From contig CM067550.1 of assembly GCA_034509755.1 (NCBI GenBank), forward strand, positions 7,433,001 to 7,497,000: a stretch of 64,000 nucleotides of DNA, written 5' to 3'. The position numbers were made by a program, and so were the translations under genes. Source of the stretch: Anisodus tanguticus (taxonomy: Eukaryota; Streptophyta; Magnoliopsida; Solanales; Solanaceae). The number at the start of each line of letters is the position of its first letter. The first letter of the stretch is position 1. This document shows positions 26,340-39,009 of the stretch, piece after piece. Below the pieces are notes generated by a model that saw nothing but the letters and a program-made list of their open reading frames with translations, was not told the DNA's origin and made no database searches.

Positions 26340-27467
26340 TAGAACACTTTTAAAGGAGTTTAGGTATCTAATAGGTACCAGTCAAAATTGAAGTGTCTGG
26401 AAAAGTCCAACAAGTTTAGGAGGCTGTGTATGTATTTGGTCAATATATTACTAGTACTTAAGATAATTGAAATCTTCAATGTCAGGCTACTACCCACAAT
26501 TACAAAATAGTAATTCTACTGTAACTTGTATTTTGCAATCTATCACCAGCCCGTCTTTTCGTCATCTATCTTTGACTATGTTGGACCTATGCTATTTCGT
26601 TACAAGTTATATTTTTGGCATAATACAGACCTTCAAACTTAGTTTTAACTCGCAAATATTCCCTTCAATTTTGAGTGTGCGCAAGTAGACACTTTAACTT
26701 GTATAAAATTGAACACGTAAACACAAATATTGACGTGATACATAAACTTTGGAGATGTCTAGATGATCATTTTGTAAGTTGAAGTTTTCAACTGACAAAG
26801 TGAAGATAAATTGAGGTGCATACTTGTGCGCTCCCTAATTTGGAAGACATGCTTGTCAGCTAAAACCAAGTTTGAGGTTATGTTTATTTATTATGCCTAT
26901 TATTTTTCACAAAGATATCTGGTACGTAAAAAGTTTGATCCTGAAGCATGACCAGGTAAACAGAATGTCCGAGTAGCTAAGCTTCTTTACAACCAAAGGA
27001 ATTACAGTCCAACCAATTCGTGAGATAGCGGATCAAGGGAGAGACACTCATTAGGTAACAATAGTGACCAACTTTTGCACAATTAGAAAAACACTCTTAT
27101 CTTCTTCTAATTTTGTTCAACTTTTCTGTTTCTTCTTTTCTTCCTATTTTGTAACTTTAAATTCTCAATCGAAATCTTCATTTATTTTAACATTTTTATT
27201 AACTTACATAATATGAAAATTGAATGATCTAAAATGGTAAGGATCCCAATCAATAATGATGAATCTTTATGAGTAAACATCATAATTAACTGATTACATT
27301 TTTATTTGTTTTGATTAAGATCTACTAATTACTTCAAGAACGGAATAATTCAAATTGGTAATTCAAGTTGTGGAAGGACTAGGATTGTGATCCCTCTAGG
27401 TGAATCAATGCAATTGGGGCTAAGTTTGATGTCAATTAAATACTTATTATACTAGACTATGGGCCAG
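26340..27467. other. no gene seen between the two hAT copies
   Basis: AT-rich spacer of 1.1 kb. Short reading frames lack any recognisable motif. Confidence 0.6.
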
Positions 27468-27475
27468 TTAATAGT

Positions 27476-30400
27476 AAGGGTGGCCAGTGGGCCGGAACGA
27501 CCCGACCCAACCCGGTCCCGCCTCGAACTCGCGTAAAAAAAAAAAAAAAAAAAACGGTGGCGGGACACGAACTCGGGATGGGACAATGTCTCGTCCCGCC
27601 AGACTCGAGCCCGCCCCAGGCCCGCCTGACCCGAGCCCGCCCCGAGCCCGCCCCGAGCCCGTCCCGACCTCGACCCCGACCCCTCCCGAGTTCTCCCCCT
27701 TTGCAAATATAACCGTTGCACCAACGACCATTTTAGATTTTGGCCGTTGGGCAACGGCCATTTTAGGCCTCCCCCCTCCCCCTACCCCTAAATTTTTATT
27801 TTTAACCCATAAGTTATTATATTTACACTTTAACCCAATTTTCCAACTATAAATGACTCATTTTCTCTTCATCTTTCTCACAAATCTTCCTACAATCTCT
27901 CTAATCTCTCAATATCTCTCTCTACAAGTCTACATTGTTTGCTAAATATTCAATTTTATTTATTCATTTGGGAATTGGGAGTGAAGTTGGCAACTAGCTT
28001 GAGGATCTTCCATCGAGCAAAGTTTCAATTTTCAACCTCTCGATTACACGTCGACGTTACGTCGGCGTTTGGTACATTCGTTCCTTCATTAAATTATTAT
28101 TGTCTGTTTATTTTATTTAGCACACTTAATTTTATTATCTTTAATTATTTATTATCATAATTAAAATGGAAGGATTAAGAGGTATGTTTAAGGGTAAGGA
28201 TAAGTGTGCTTCTTCTAGTAGGGGCAACCAGGGCAAGGGTACTTCTTCTAGTCATCTTATTCCTACACAGGATGATTTTGTTGATACTCAACATTTTCCT
28301 ACAATACCATTAGATTTAGACGAGGAGCTATTTTCTGGAACTCAAGAAGACTTTAATTTAGACGATGATCTAGATGATACACCCACTAATGTTGATGACA
28401 ACACACCCACTAGTGCACCTTCAACTAAAATACCTCATATTCCCCCTAGTATGAGACGAGGTCCAGCAAAACGACCATTAAAAGCAGATGCATGGACATT
28501 TTTTGATAGGGACGTAGAGAATCAAGTAGCTATATGTAAAATTTGTAAAAATGTTTTAAAATTTAAAATTGGAAAAGGTCACGGTGGGACGGGGGGTTTA
28601 ATTAGACACGTAGTAAGTGCTCATCCAGCTAGGTATGCCCAATACCAGGCTTCAAAACCAGGTGCGCAAACGCCCGCTCCATCGGGACAAGGTTCACATA
28701 CTGATACCGTCCCGGACCAAGTACAGGGTCAAATTAACCCTATGACGGGGGGAATTGTAGGCCGGGAAGCAATATCAAAATTAGTTGTTGTGGAGGGTTT
28801 GCCTTTTTCATTTCCTTCATCTCCCGGTTTTATTCATTACATTAGAGATATATATAATCCTGCTTTTAACGGTTTTTCTAGATCAACTGTTAAGAGAGAT
28901 ATATTTAAATTCGGGCATGAATATCAACAGTATTTACGTTATTCATTATATCATTTTAATGGCAAAGTATCTATCACGTCTGATATAGGTCGTAGTACTA
29001 ACGGTCATGATTATTTAACTGTAACTTGTCATTGGATAGATTATAAATGGTCTATGCAAAAACGTATTTTAGCGTATAGATATATAGATGATAGGCACAC
29101 TGGTACTTTTATTGCAGATAATATTTATCAAGTGTGCCATTATTACGGAATAACCGATAAAATTATGACTATTACATTAGATAACGCTTCTTCTAACAAT
29201 TACGCAATTACAATTTTAAAAAATAGTTTAACTCCATCTTTTCCAGATCATTTTCATATAAAATGCGCGTGCCATATATATAACTTAATTGTAAAGGATG
29301 GTCTATCATTTTTGAAGACATTCTTAGTAAAATACAATTTGCTATAAACTTTATTTTTAAAAGTAATAAAGTACAACGTAGAAAAGAATATAAAAAAATT
29401 TGTCACGATTGTGGACTATCTTATAGAAAAATTCCACAAGAAGTATCCACTAGGTGGAATTCTTTATACGAGCAACTACTTGTTGCTTATGACTATAGAA
29501 TACCTATAACTTTATTTTTTAACTCTCATAATAAAAATCCAGCTGATATGATTTTAGATAGTGATTGGGTAAAAATTTCCGAACTTATTGTATTTTTAGA
29601 GAAATTTTTTCAAGCAACAAAAGAATTTTCCGGTATATATTATCCTACTATTTCAACTATGTTGTTTTATATAATTCTAATATTTTTATTACTTAGTGAA
29701 TATATGAAAAAACCAGCTTATAAGACAGTTATTAAAAAAATATTTGTCAAAATAAAAAAATATTTTATTCCTATTCCCACTATTTATATTATTGGTTCTG
29801 TATTAAATCCTACTATTAAAATAGACGGAACTAAATCACTAATTGAAACTATTTACGATTGTATAGAAGTACTACCACCTCCAAGTCCCAAAAATCTAAA
29901 TCACCCACCACCTATTGAACAAACTAAAGAAGAAGTGTTGTCTAGCGTAGAACACCAATGCAAAAAAATATATAGATTTTATCTACAAGAAAATGCTAGT
30001 AACTTACCGGCTTCCATACCATCTTCTTCATCTTCAACACAACCTCACAAAAGACATGCTGTTTCTGCGGCTAGTATTGAAAGCCTCAGAAATAGAATGT
30101 GCAGCCGTACCTCTACTACTAACCAAATTAGTGAGTTGAATATTTTTGTTTTGTAGGGTTCTGTACCGTATCAAGAAGTTATCAATGAAGATGGACATGA
30201 AGACTTGCTGAAATACTGAAGGGGGAATGAGAAGACCTTTCCGACACTTTCATTGATGGCCCGAGATGTTTTGAACATTCAAGCGTCATCAACTCGCGTC
30301 GAAAGCGCTTTTTCTGCCGGCGAGATATCAAATAGGAGATCACAGACACTCATTAGCCGGAGACAGCTTGAAATTGCAGTATTATTCAGAGATTGGATAC

Positions 30401-30988
30401 GAGCGGAGCGGAGAAGGTGCGGTCAACCGGAGATCAACGAAGAAGAAGATGAAAACTACAACTAAGTCTTAACCGAAGGTAGTGGAAGCGACGTGGATCA
30501 ATTTGACCAACAAATACCAATTCCAACCGAAGAACCACAGGAAATCATCAAGCAATTAGAACAGATTTTTTTGAGAATGTAATTTTTTAATTGCAATTTT
30601 ATTATGTAATTGGCAACTTTTGGACAACACCACAAAGTTGCAATTTAGATTTTAGACAATTGTATTTGTATTACAAAAAAATCATATCTATTAAATAATA
30701 TAAGAGGCACGAAAACAGCCTTGGGATGTTTTTATTACACTATCTTATCTTGTTTATTGAGTTTTTTTATACATATGTTATTATTTTATTTATTTTTTAA
30801 AAAACAAGGAAAACCCGCCGGACCCCGCCCCGACCCGATACCGACGGGATCGGGATCGGGACGGGACTGGAGCAAGTCCCGCCAGACCCCGCCAGACCCG
30901 ACCCCGACCCCTTCGCCCGTCCCGCCCCGACCCCAATCCCGCCAGACCCGGCCCGCCAGACCCGAGCCCGGCCTATTGGCCACCACTA
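27476..30988 (+). mobile_element. hAT transposon copy 2, full length
   Basis: Left end AAGGGTGGCCAGTGGGCCGG and right end CCGGCCTATTGGCCACCACTA are inverted copies. TTAATAGT lies outside both (27468-27475 and 30989-30996). Subterminal zones carry CCCGACCCG-type GC-rich motifs. A run of about 20 A lies at 27535. Length 3.5 kb with one transposase gene is the structure of an autonomous-type hAT. Confidence 0.9.
28166..30582 (+). pseudogene. hAT transposase, nearly complete but broken
   Basis: Starts ATG at 28166. The open part of 393 residues has a BED zinc finger (C124, C127, H148, H153). Next comes the transposase core with ITSDIGRSTNGHDY near residue 275. A missing T in a T-run near 29315 shifts the frame; coding likeness resumes at once in the new frame and continues to 30100. 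A probable intron ends with TTTTGTAG at 30156. The C-terminal dimerisation domain follows at 30160-30582, with FPTLSLMARDVLNIQASS and ESAFS. TGA at about 30220 replaces a Trp codon seen in copy 1, and TAA at about 30463 is another break. Few defects suggest recent loss of activity. Confidence 0.9.
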
Positions 30989-30999
30989 TTAATAGTTTA

Positions 31000-31100
31000 T
31001 CACTAGGTTCCACTGGCATATATATTTCAAGCGCTTTACATTCCTCTTTATCTTGCAGATGATTTATATCATCAATAGGCTTTTCCAAGACCTATGATGT
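31000..31100 (-). pseudogene. possible exon of an unknown gene next to hAT copy 2
   Basis: On the minus strand a TTTCACATCATAG acceptor-like site at about 31092 precedes an open stretch reading KPIDDINHLQDKEE and then EIYMPVEPSDKLL. It runs straight into the hAT target site. Composition looks coding-like, but the protein was not recognised. Confidence 0.25.
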
Positions 31101-31109
31101 GAAATCAAT

Positions 31110-31985
31110 ACACCCGTTTTAATCTCAAATTAATCATTCTATTCCTAGCTTTGGTTATTAGATGGGAGTTAGATTCTCAGATCTTTGCCATTAATATTTT
31201 TCCTACCCACTATTCTTTTTCAAACAGTAAAGGGTTATAGGCACTACCAATGTTGGTCACCATTGATATCGTTACACAATGAAGCATTAATGGAGTATAA
31301 TAATAGTAAATAACATAATCAAGCATTTAAGACACTCATTACATGAATATCCATTGAGGTCCACAACCCTAGATATATGATTAGCTACTTATAGTAATTG
31401 AACAAAAAGTATTAAATAAATGAGAATTCAAAGTAATTGAAAGTTGAATAGAAATTGGAATCAAATTGAAATCAATCTCTCCTCAAAAGCTTAAAAGCAA
31501 TAACTATAGAGTGTTTGGAATATTTGGTACAAAATCTGATATTGGAATATCTAACTCAAAACCCTAGGAATCTATTTATAATCACCAAACTTCATGCACA
31601 CAAATTGAATAAAAATAACCTCGCGTCAGTCGATGAACAGCAAATCATAACGCAGACATGACCCGCAATTCACGGGTCTTGCAAATGCATCGCATGTTGT
31701 GTTGAATCTCAATCTTCATTGACATGGTCTGCAGTTGGTCTGTGGTTCGCAGACATGACCTGTTGTTCGCAGGTCACGTCGCAGACTCTGCTCTTGTCTT
31801 GTTCAGCTTTTCCAATTCCCTACAGCAGTTTGCGGTTCGCATGCCATGTTTGCTCCTTTTCACTTGTATTTCATATCCGCACTCCTTGTCCTACAAAACA
31901 ACACCTATACATAAGAAACGACAAAAATGTACTCTAAGATAAATAAAATTTTAAGTAAACAACATCAAATATATCATAATTTTAC
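31110..31985. other. no gene seen
   Basis: Noncoding; 31620-31850 has repeated GCAGACATGACC / TTCGCAGG-like words, probably remnant of an older LTR. Confidence 0.45.
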
Positions 31986-32947
31986 GTTACATCACCAAAC
32001 TCGATACTGCTTTAAAAAGATTTGGTTTTGTGCAATAATATGCAGATTATTCTTTATTTTGTTATATAAAGAATGGTTTGACACTACATGTTCTTGTTTA
32101 CGTCGATTATCTGATCACTGCAGGAGATGATTCTGGAGCTATTTCTAACTTCAAACAGTAGTTGCTTCGGTGTTTTTACATGAAAGATTTTGTGATCTTA
32201 AAATATTTTTTGGGGATAGAAGTGGCCAAAAGTATAAATGACATGTTTCTTTGTCAAAGAAAATATGCACTCGATATTTTGAGTGAAACCGGTCTTCTTG
32301 GTGCCAAACCTGCCAGTTTTCCTATTGAGCAGAATCACAAACTCGTGTTGGACAACAATAATGATTTTGCTAAACTTGAAAAATATAGGCGCTTGGTTGG
32401 TCGGCTGATTTATTTGACCATCACTCGTCCTGAGTTGTGCTACTCAGTTCATATATTGGCTCAGTTCATGCATCGTTCATAGGAGAGACATTGGGAGGAA
32501 GCACTTCATGTACTGAGATATTTGAAAGGCAATCCAGGTCAATGAATTTTTTTACGAGCTGATAACAATTTTCTCTTAAATGCATATTGTGATTCAGATT
32601 ATGCAAGTTGTCCAGTGACACGACGCTCCATAATTGGTTATTTTATTCTATAGAATCAACATATTGTCTCTCGCTCCTCAGCCGAAGCGGAATATCATTC
32701 TATGACAACAACATTGTGTGAGTTGAAATGGCTCAAGGCTTTGGTACGATCCTTCGGAGTCTTTCACAAGGATCCTGTTCGTTTGTATTGTGACAGTCAA
32801 GCTCGCTCTCCATATATCTACAAATCCGATCTTCTAGAGCGTACGAAGCATATTGAGGTTGATTGCCACTTCGCACGTGATGAAATAACATCTAGACACA
32901 TTATTGTGTCTCATGTGTACACTTCTCAACAACTAGCTAACATATTT
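31986..32947 (+). pseudogene. copia RT/RNase H fragment
   Basis: Begins at TKLDTALKRFGF, inside reverse transcriptase. Continues through YVDYL (from YVDDL) at about 32098, MKDFVILKYFLGIE at 32182 and TRPELCYSVH at 32420. RNase H has SRSSAEAEYHSM at 32670 and YCDSQA at 32788, ending QLANIF at 32947 where a CACTA terminus starts. It lacks gag, protease, integrase and LTRs. In-frame stops occur at about 32160, 32480 and 32652. It belongs to a different copia lineage from the 39.5-kb elements. Confidence 0.9.
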
Positions 32948-33360
32948 CACTACAAGAAAAATGGTCATTAGCAACGGAAATTTTGGTCCCTAAAAGTTCA
33001 ATTCTAATTGCTAACACTCAATAGCGATCGTATCTGCTCGTCCTAATAGGCTTCGCCGCTAAAGGATACTAACGACGAGATTTCACATCTGGTCCTAAAA
33101 GGTATTTAGCGACCATATTCTGTTCTGTAAAACATTTTTAAGGACCTCATTTTTGGTCCCTAAATATGGTGTTTGGTAATTAATTTTTTGCATACAGACT
33201 ATTGGCGATCATTTTTTTGGTCCTAAAACGTCTTTAAGGACAATAAATCTGGTCCTTAAAGGATCTTTAAGGACAATAAATCTGATTCTTAAAGGATCTT
33301 TAAGGACAATAAATCTGGTTCTTAAAGGATCTTTAAGGACAATATACCATATTGTTCCTA
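32948..33360 (+). mobile_element. CACTA (En/Spm) left terminus with subterminal repeats
   Basis: CACTACAAGAAAAATGG at 32948 is the classic CACTA terminal sequence. It is followed by many GGTCC / TTAAGGAC subterminal motifs in both orientations, dense from 32985 to 33350. No matching CTTGTAGTG end was found downstream, so the element is truncated or its right end is beyond recognition. Confidence 0.8.
33228..33345. repeat. tandem subterminal repeats (~36 bp)
   Basis: About three to four copies of a unit containing TTTAAGGACAATAAATCTG and TTCTTAAAGGATC. They look like transposase binding repeats of the CACTA end. Confidence 0.75.
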
Positions 33361-33499
33361 TAGTTTAAATAAAATCAAAGCCTGCCACTATATATATTTA
33401 TAATAAATTACAATTTATAGTACGGGAAGTCAATGGAGACAAAATTAAGAATAATATCATTGCTTTATACACATACAATTAATTACAAAAATGAATTAA

Positions 33500-34800
33500 C
33501 ATCTTATTAGTGTCATTGTATGACTATGATATAAATCATTGTATTGTTTACACAACCTATTAGCTAAAGAGCTAAAATTCATAGGAAAAAGTATAAATTT
33601 TGCCGGGACTCCTAGCAAAACTATAACAAACTCCTCAACTTGTATGAAGTCTTCAAAATCTATATCTTGACTTGTAAACTCAAGTCCCCAAAACCTGTAA
33701 AATATATCAATATATGCTATGAAAAACTATAAAGATGAACTAGAAAATTGGTTACATAATGAAATAAGTCTAATAGTAATTTAACGACTCAGTGTCAAAT
33801 TCTATCAAGTGTAACTATCTGCACCTTCAAAATTTGAAACATCAACAGCAAAAGGACTGCAAAAATATAAACAATAATAAATTACCAATGTCAAACAAAT
33901 AATGTTAGAGTAGAAACTAACATTCTATTTAAACTTGATACAAATTATAAAAATTGAGCACAACTTTATAAAGTGGTCATTAAACACAAAGAAAGATAAA
34001 ACATAAATTAATCATGACTGTATCTCATTGATGGAAATAATGATCAAATGTAACATGTGAAAGGAAAACTATAGTAGAGAAAGATACCAGAAAAGTGATG
34101 TGCGATAAAAGATATAAGCTTTGCAACAGACTTGTCATAGCACTCACAAATTATGCCTTTCCCTTAAAGATTCTCTTAAGTTCAAGTCCGACCTTAACCA
34201 TGATTTCACAAAGCTATTAGTTCATTAACACGCTTAGGAGTACTTTAGTTCACAGCAAATTACGATTTCTAGAACATCAAGAGAATGCATATATTTCAAA
34301 AACAAAAAAAATGTAACCTACTGGAACATTAAAAAAAGCAAATCAAGAATTAAGAAGTGTACTTCATGCAATAAGCGCACCCATTCATCCTCCAAAGGCA
34401 GTGGTCTTGGCCAGTTCCATTTTCTTTAATTGAGGACCTAGAATTGGTGTTCGGAATGAGATTATATTTGGAAAGAAATATGCAGGAAAAGGCTACAAGA
34501 TCTCAGAACCTATAAATATTCAAGATATATATATATATGAATTATGAGTTGCTTAACATAGAGACTTCATGAACACAAATAAAACCAAGAGTCTCATACC
34601 TGATACCCCTACTGGAAGGATTTTCCCGTGGGATGGGTGTAGTACAGATGCATAGTAGAAGAGAATCCAAAAGGCAGTCACAAAGACCTGTTTACCGGTA
34701 TATATCTGTAGACGATCAACATCAAATGCAAATTTGCCACTTTCAAGAGTAACCTTTGATTCAGATGCCAGATGATTATAACTCATCTCCGTGTCTGCAT
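33500..34800 (-). other. exon-like segments of an unrecognised gene
   Basis: On the minus strand three stretches have splice-like borders. 34797-34690 follows TTTTATGCAG and reads ESKVTLESGKFAFDVDRLQ. About 33860-33825 follows TTTTTGCAG and reads PFAVDVSNFE. 33704-33510 follows ATTTTACAG, reads WGLEFTSQDIDFEDFIQVEE and stays open to a TAA at about 33505. They could be exons captured by the CACTA element or remains of an older gene. No family was recognised. Confidence 0.3.
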
Positions 34801-35267
34801 AAAATTCAGAAACGGTTATTTATAAGGACTGTTGCTCAAATACAACTACTGTTAAAAAAAATTCACGTGTATAAGCAATTTAGCATCTGACAAATTAACA
34901 AGGTTGTTTACGGCTACCTTAATGGTAAACTTATTAAAGTACCTAGCAAGAAGTAGAAGTTCAAAGTATCCAAGACCAACAAGTACTGAACTATAAGTGA
35001 CTATGTTATCAAAATAGTGAATCCCTTCAAAGTATCCAAGACCAACAGTGTTCCTCTAGTCCATGTTCAAAGATGATACTCGTATTTACATTAAGGACTG
35101 CTTATCAAAATATAAAAGAGTGAATTGACAAAGAATGTAAACTATATATATATATAATTATTCCACAAAGGAATGTCAATCGACATACCTTAAATACACA
35201 TGTGGCTCTGCCATTATTGTATTTGACTCTTTGTGTTTGTGATTGTTGGATGTGTATTTATGGAGAA

Positions 35268-36361
35268 AATGGCCAAATGAGCTCTCAAAACAGAAATTAC
35301 AACTATAAATCAAATCTTTATGGTCCTATTGCCCTCTATCATTTTAAAAGTGAAATATTTGCACCTTTAAAAAGTCACACCCACGTATGTGTTAGCTGGT
35401 GTGCACCCGCGCTTGACACCAGGAAATTTCATTTTTTTTATTTTCGATTTTTCCTATGATTCTCCATTTTTTAAAGCAACCCTTAATAAAGAAAAAGAAA
35501 AGGAGAGATAAATAGTACTCCTACTGTACTTCGGTTTCTGGGTTTATTATTTAATTTTTTATTTTTTACTTTCTTTTTATTTCTTTCCTTCATCTTCTTC
35601 AACTAACTGTTGTTTCTTCTCCAGCTGTCACCCCCCTCATTGTTTCTTCTTCTTCAGCGGACCTTTGCCATCCGACGAGCTCCGTTGAGCCCAATCATTC
35701 ACTCTACCATGAACCATTGCTTCCCCTATCCCTCTCCATTTCTCTCTCTCGCTGGCAAAGTTACCGAAGAGCTCCCATGTCAGAGCTCTGGCGAACTCCA
35801 CCATTGTACAACTAATGCACCACCAATGCCTCCACTTCATCTCCCTCTCTCATCCCTCTCTATTTTCTGCCAGTTGCCGCCGTCGAATTTGACCACCGGA
35901 CGGCCGATGATGACGACCACTAACCACAATCCACACCAACACAAAACCACCAACCAAACGCCTTTATCCCTTTCCCCCCTCTGTTCATTGTTATCGAAAC
36001 AAACCAACGCCACCTACGAACAACCAAATAGCTCTCCTCTCCGCCGCCATTCACGACGTCGCTCAGCAGAAAGTTTTCAACATATTAAAAATAATCGGGA
36101 AATCTAATTTTAGAAATGTGTTAGAAACAAATAAGAAAAAAAAAATTAATACATATATTTATGAAAGGAATTAAAAATAGGTTTTAATATTATTTTTGGT
36201 GCTCACTCTCTCAAGGAGAGTGACATACACTCACTTTGCCACGTAAACATTTAGGGAGGTAAATATTTCACTTTTAAAATGACCAGGGGGTAATAGGATC
36301 CCCGCAAAGATTTAATATGTAGTTGGAATATTGATCAAACCATGAGGGCTCATTTGGCCAC
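35268..36361. mobile_element. foldback (Mutator-like) element
   Basis: Left arm (AATGGCCAAATGAGCTCTCA, then CATTTTAAAAGTGAAATATT near 35340) is mirrored by the right arm near 36250-36361. The middle 35580-36070 is CT/CC-rich and has a Pro/His/Ser-rich open stretch (35610-36107). This is more GC-rich than its surroundings, so it may be captured sequence, but no protein family is visible. The target duplication is not clear. Confidence 0.6.
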
Positions 36362-37835
36362 GAGGGCTCTTACAACAAAGTTCCTATGGAGGTTCTATGG
36401 AGATGTTTGGAGGTTAGAGGTGTACTTATGGCGTACACTAGGGCGATCAAGGATATGTATGATGGAGCCAAGACCAGGGTACGGACAGTGGGAGGAGACT
36501 CGGAACATTTTCCAGTGATGATGGGGTTGCACCATGGATCAACTCTTAGCTAATTCTTATTTGCCTTGGTGATGGATAGACTGACGCGACAAATCCAATA
36601 GGAGGTGTTATGGTGTATGTTATTTGCAAACGACATAGTCCTGATTGATGAGACTCGCAGTGGAGTAAACGCTAAGCTGGAGGTTTGGAGATAAACTCTG
36701 GAATCTAAAGGGTTCATGCTTAGTAGGACCAAGACAGAATACTTGGAGTGCAAGTTCAGGAACGGGAGTAACCTTGAGACAGGCGTGGAGGTGAGTCTTG
36801 GTACTAAGGTCATTCTAAAGAAAGGAAGCTTCAAGTACCTCAGGTCTATTATCCAAGTGGATGGAGAGATTGATGACGATGTCACACATCATATTGGGGT
36901 AGGGTGGATGAGATGGAGGCTCACCTCTGGAGTCTTATGCGATAAAAAGTGCCACCAAAGGCAAGTTCTATAGAGCGGTGGTTAGACTGGCTATGTTGTA
37001 TGAGGCGGAGTGTTGGCCAGCCAAGACTTCGCACATCCAAAAGATGAAAGTTGCAGAGATGAGGATGCTGAGATGGATGTGCGGGCATATAAGGAGGGAT
37101 AAGATTAGAAATGATGATATCCGTGACAGAGTGGGAGTGGCTTCGGTGGAGGATAAGATGCGGGAAGAGAGGTTGAGATGGTTTGGTCATATGCAAATGA
37201 GAGACACAAATGCCCCAGTGCGTAGGTGTGAGAGGTTGGATATGGACAGGTTCATGAGAGGTAGAGGTAGGCCGAAGAAGTATTGGGGAGAGGTGATTAG
37301 ACAGGATACGGCACAGGTGCAACTTACTGAGGACATGACCTTATATAGGGGGTTGTGGAGGACACGGATTAGGGTAGAAGGGTAGTAGGTAGTCGAGCGT
37401 AGACTTACACTTGCAAAATGATAGTTGTAGTGTTATTATTGTAGGTCCGTTTAGCCTATTATACTAGTAGGCGCAATATTTCTTTATAGTCCCCTATAGT
37501 TTGATTTCTACCGCTATGTGTCCTTTAGTTTACTTTGTTTAGCTTATTTACATGCGTTAGCTACTGCTTACTTTTTCGGAATACGCTATCATGGCTTATT
37601 CGCTTTTGATACCAGCATTTTCATACTGCTTTAAATTTTTTCTGACCGGGTCTGACCGTTTCTCTTGTTTTGCTTTTGTTGTTGCTTTGCTTTTGTTGTT
37701 ATGATCTGTCTTGAGCCGAGGGTCTCTCGGAAATAGCCGCTCTACCTACCAAGGTAGAGGTAAGGTCTACGTACACTCTACCCTCTCCAGACCCACGTTG
37801 TGAGATTTCAATGGGTATGTTGTTGTTGTTATGTG
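36362..37835 (+). pseudogene. RTE-type LINE, 5'-truncated 3' end
   Basis: Begins inside reverse transcriptase (SYNKVPMEVLWRC). The catalytic box reads FAND instead of FADD, in LLFANDIVLIDE at about 36618. The C-terminal block follows with ECWPAKTSHIQKMKVAEMRM and LRWFGHM, ending at about 37385. The 3' UTR ends TAAGGTCTACGTACACTC and a TTG-rich tail near 37830. Stops at about 36550 and 36598 and a frameshift near 36970 make it inactive. A LINE copies itself by target-primed reverse transcription, and 5' truncation is usual. Confidence 0.9.
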
Positions 37836-38219
37836 TGCATACATATATACATAAATATAAACATACATATGGGATTTAATTATTTTAAGGAAAATGGGAT
37901 AGTTCGGTTATATGGGATGCCTGGATAACTATATTAATGTAAGAATGATATTATGTGACGAATGATAAAGTATGGAGTATTATACGGTGACACAAAATCA
38001 ATCAATTTCAAGATTGTAGTTAATAAAAAGGGTCAACTCTGGTTAATCCGGTACAATAAAACAATTAGTAGAGAAAAGTAGAATTTAGACTTCAAATATT
38101 ACACACTAGGTTAAATCATGAGCCTAGCTCTAAAAATAATGAATAGATAAATGTCTTTAGGACATACCCAAATACTAAGATATCATTAATTAAATAGAAT
38201 TATCTGTAATTATTTTTTA

Positions 38220-39009
38220 ACAAAAAAGGATTTAAAAAATTAACGCATTAAAAATAGTTTAAATTATCCTCTTTCTCCCTATTGGACCTCAATTGTCTTT
38301 AAAGTTGGTTCATAGGTTAAAATTTTCCTTCTTTCACCTATTAGACTCCAATTGCCCTTATTAATTTTGAAGTTAAGAATACCCCTCCCTTTAACATAAT
38401 TATAAGATGACACATATGGAATGGAGGTCTAATTAAATATGTGATATTGATTTATTGATCCATGTGGCTCCAATCATAAATAATTCCACCCATCTGAATT
38501 AACCTAAAATAATTAAAATTTACTTGTTCTTACTCAATTTCTTCAGTGCATCACGTTTTGCGACTGAATGGATTTAAAAGACAATAAAGTCTTCTTTATT
38601 TGAAGCTGCAATTTTTGGTTCAATTTGGTGGAAATAGGCTCCAATCTACTCCATATTTGGTTCAATTCAGTTTCTTCATCCTTTAAAAATAGGCCAATTC
38701 TAAGAAATTCATCCCAACAATTCTAAACAAATAAATTTGAATGAGCCTGGTTATTTAGGGTTGGGTCTAAGATTTACGTTGACCAATAAATCAATATCAC
38801 CTATTTAATTAAAGTTCTACATATGTCATTTTATAATTTTGTTAAAAGGAGGGAGATCTTTAAAACGTAAAGGACAATTAGGGTTCAATAGCCGGAAGGA
38901 ATGATATTTTAACATAAATATCAAAGTTAAGCACAATCTGTTATGATAGGTGAAAAGAGAATAAATGTGAACTATTTTAAATATGTTACGGACATTTTTG
39001 GTCTTTTTC
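38220..39009. mobile_element. foldback element with possible 9-bp duplication
   Basis: Arms at about 38250-38460 and 38780-38990 are inverted copies, for example GTGATATTGATTTATTG at 38442 against CAATAAATCAATATCAC near 38785. TATTTTTTA flanks both sides (38211-38219 and 39010-39018), but this is low-complexity sequence. Noncoding. Probably Mutator-like. Confidence 0.6.

Noticed and set aside
33228..33345. CRISPR-like spaced repeats
   Set aside because: Units are contiguous and are CACTA subterminal motifs in plant DNA.
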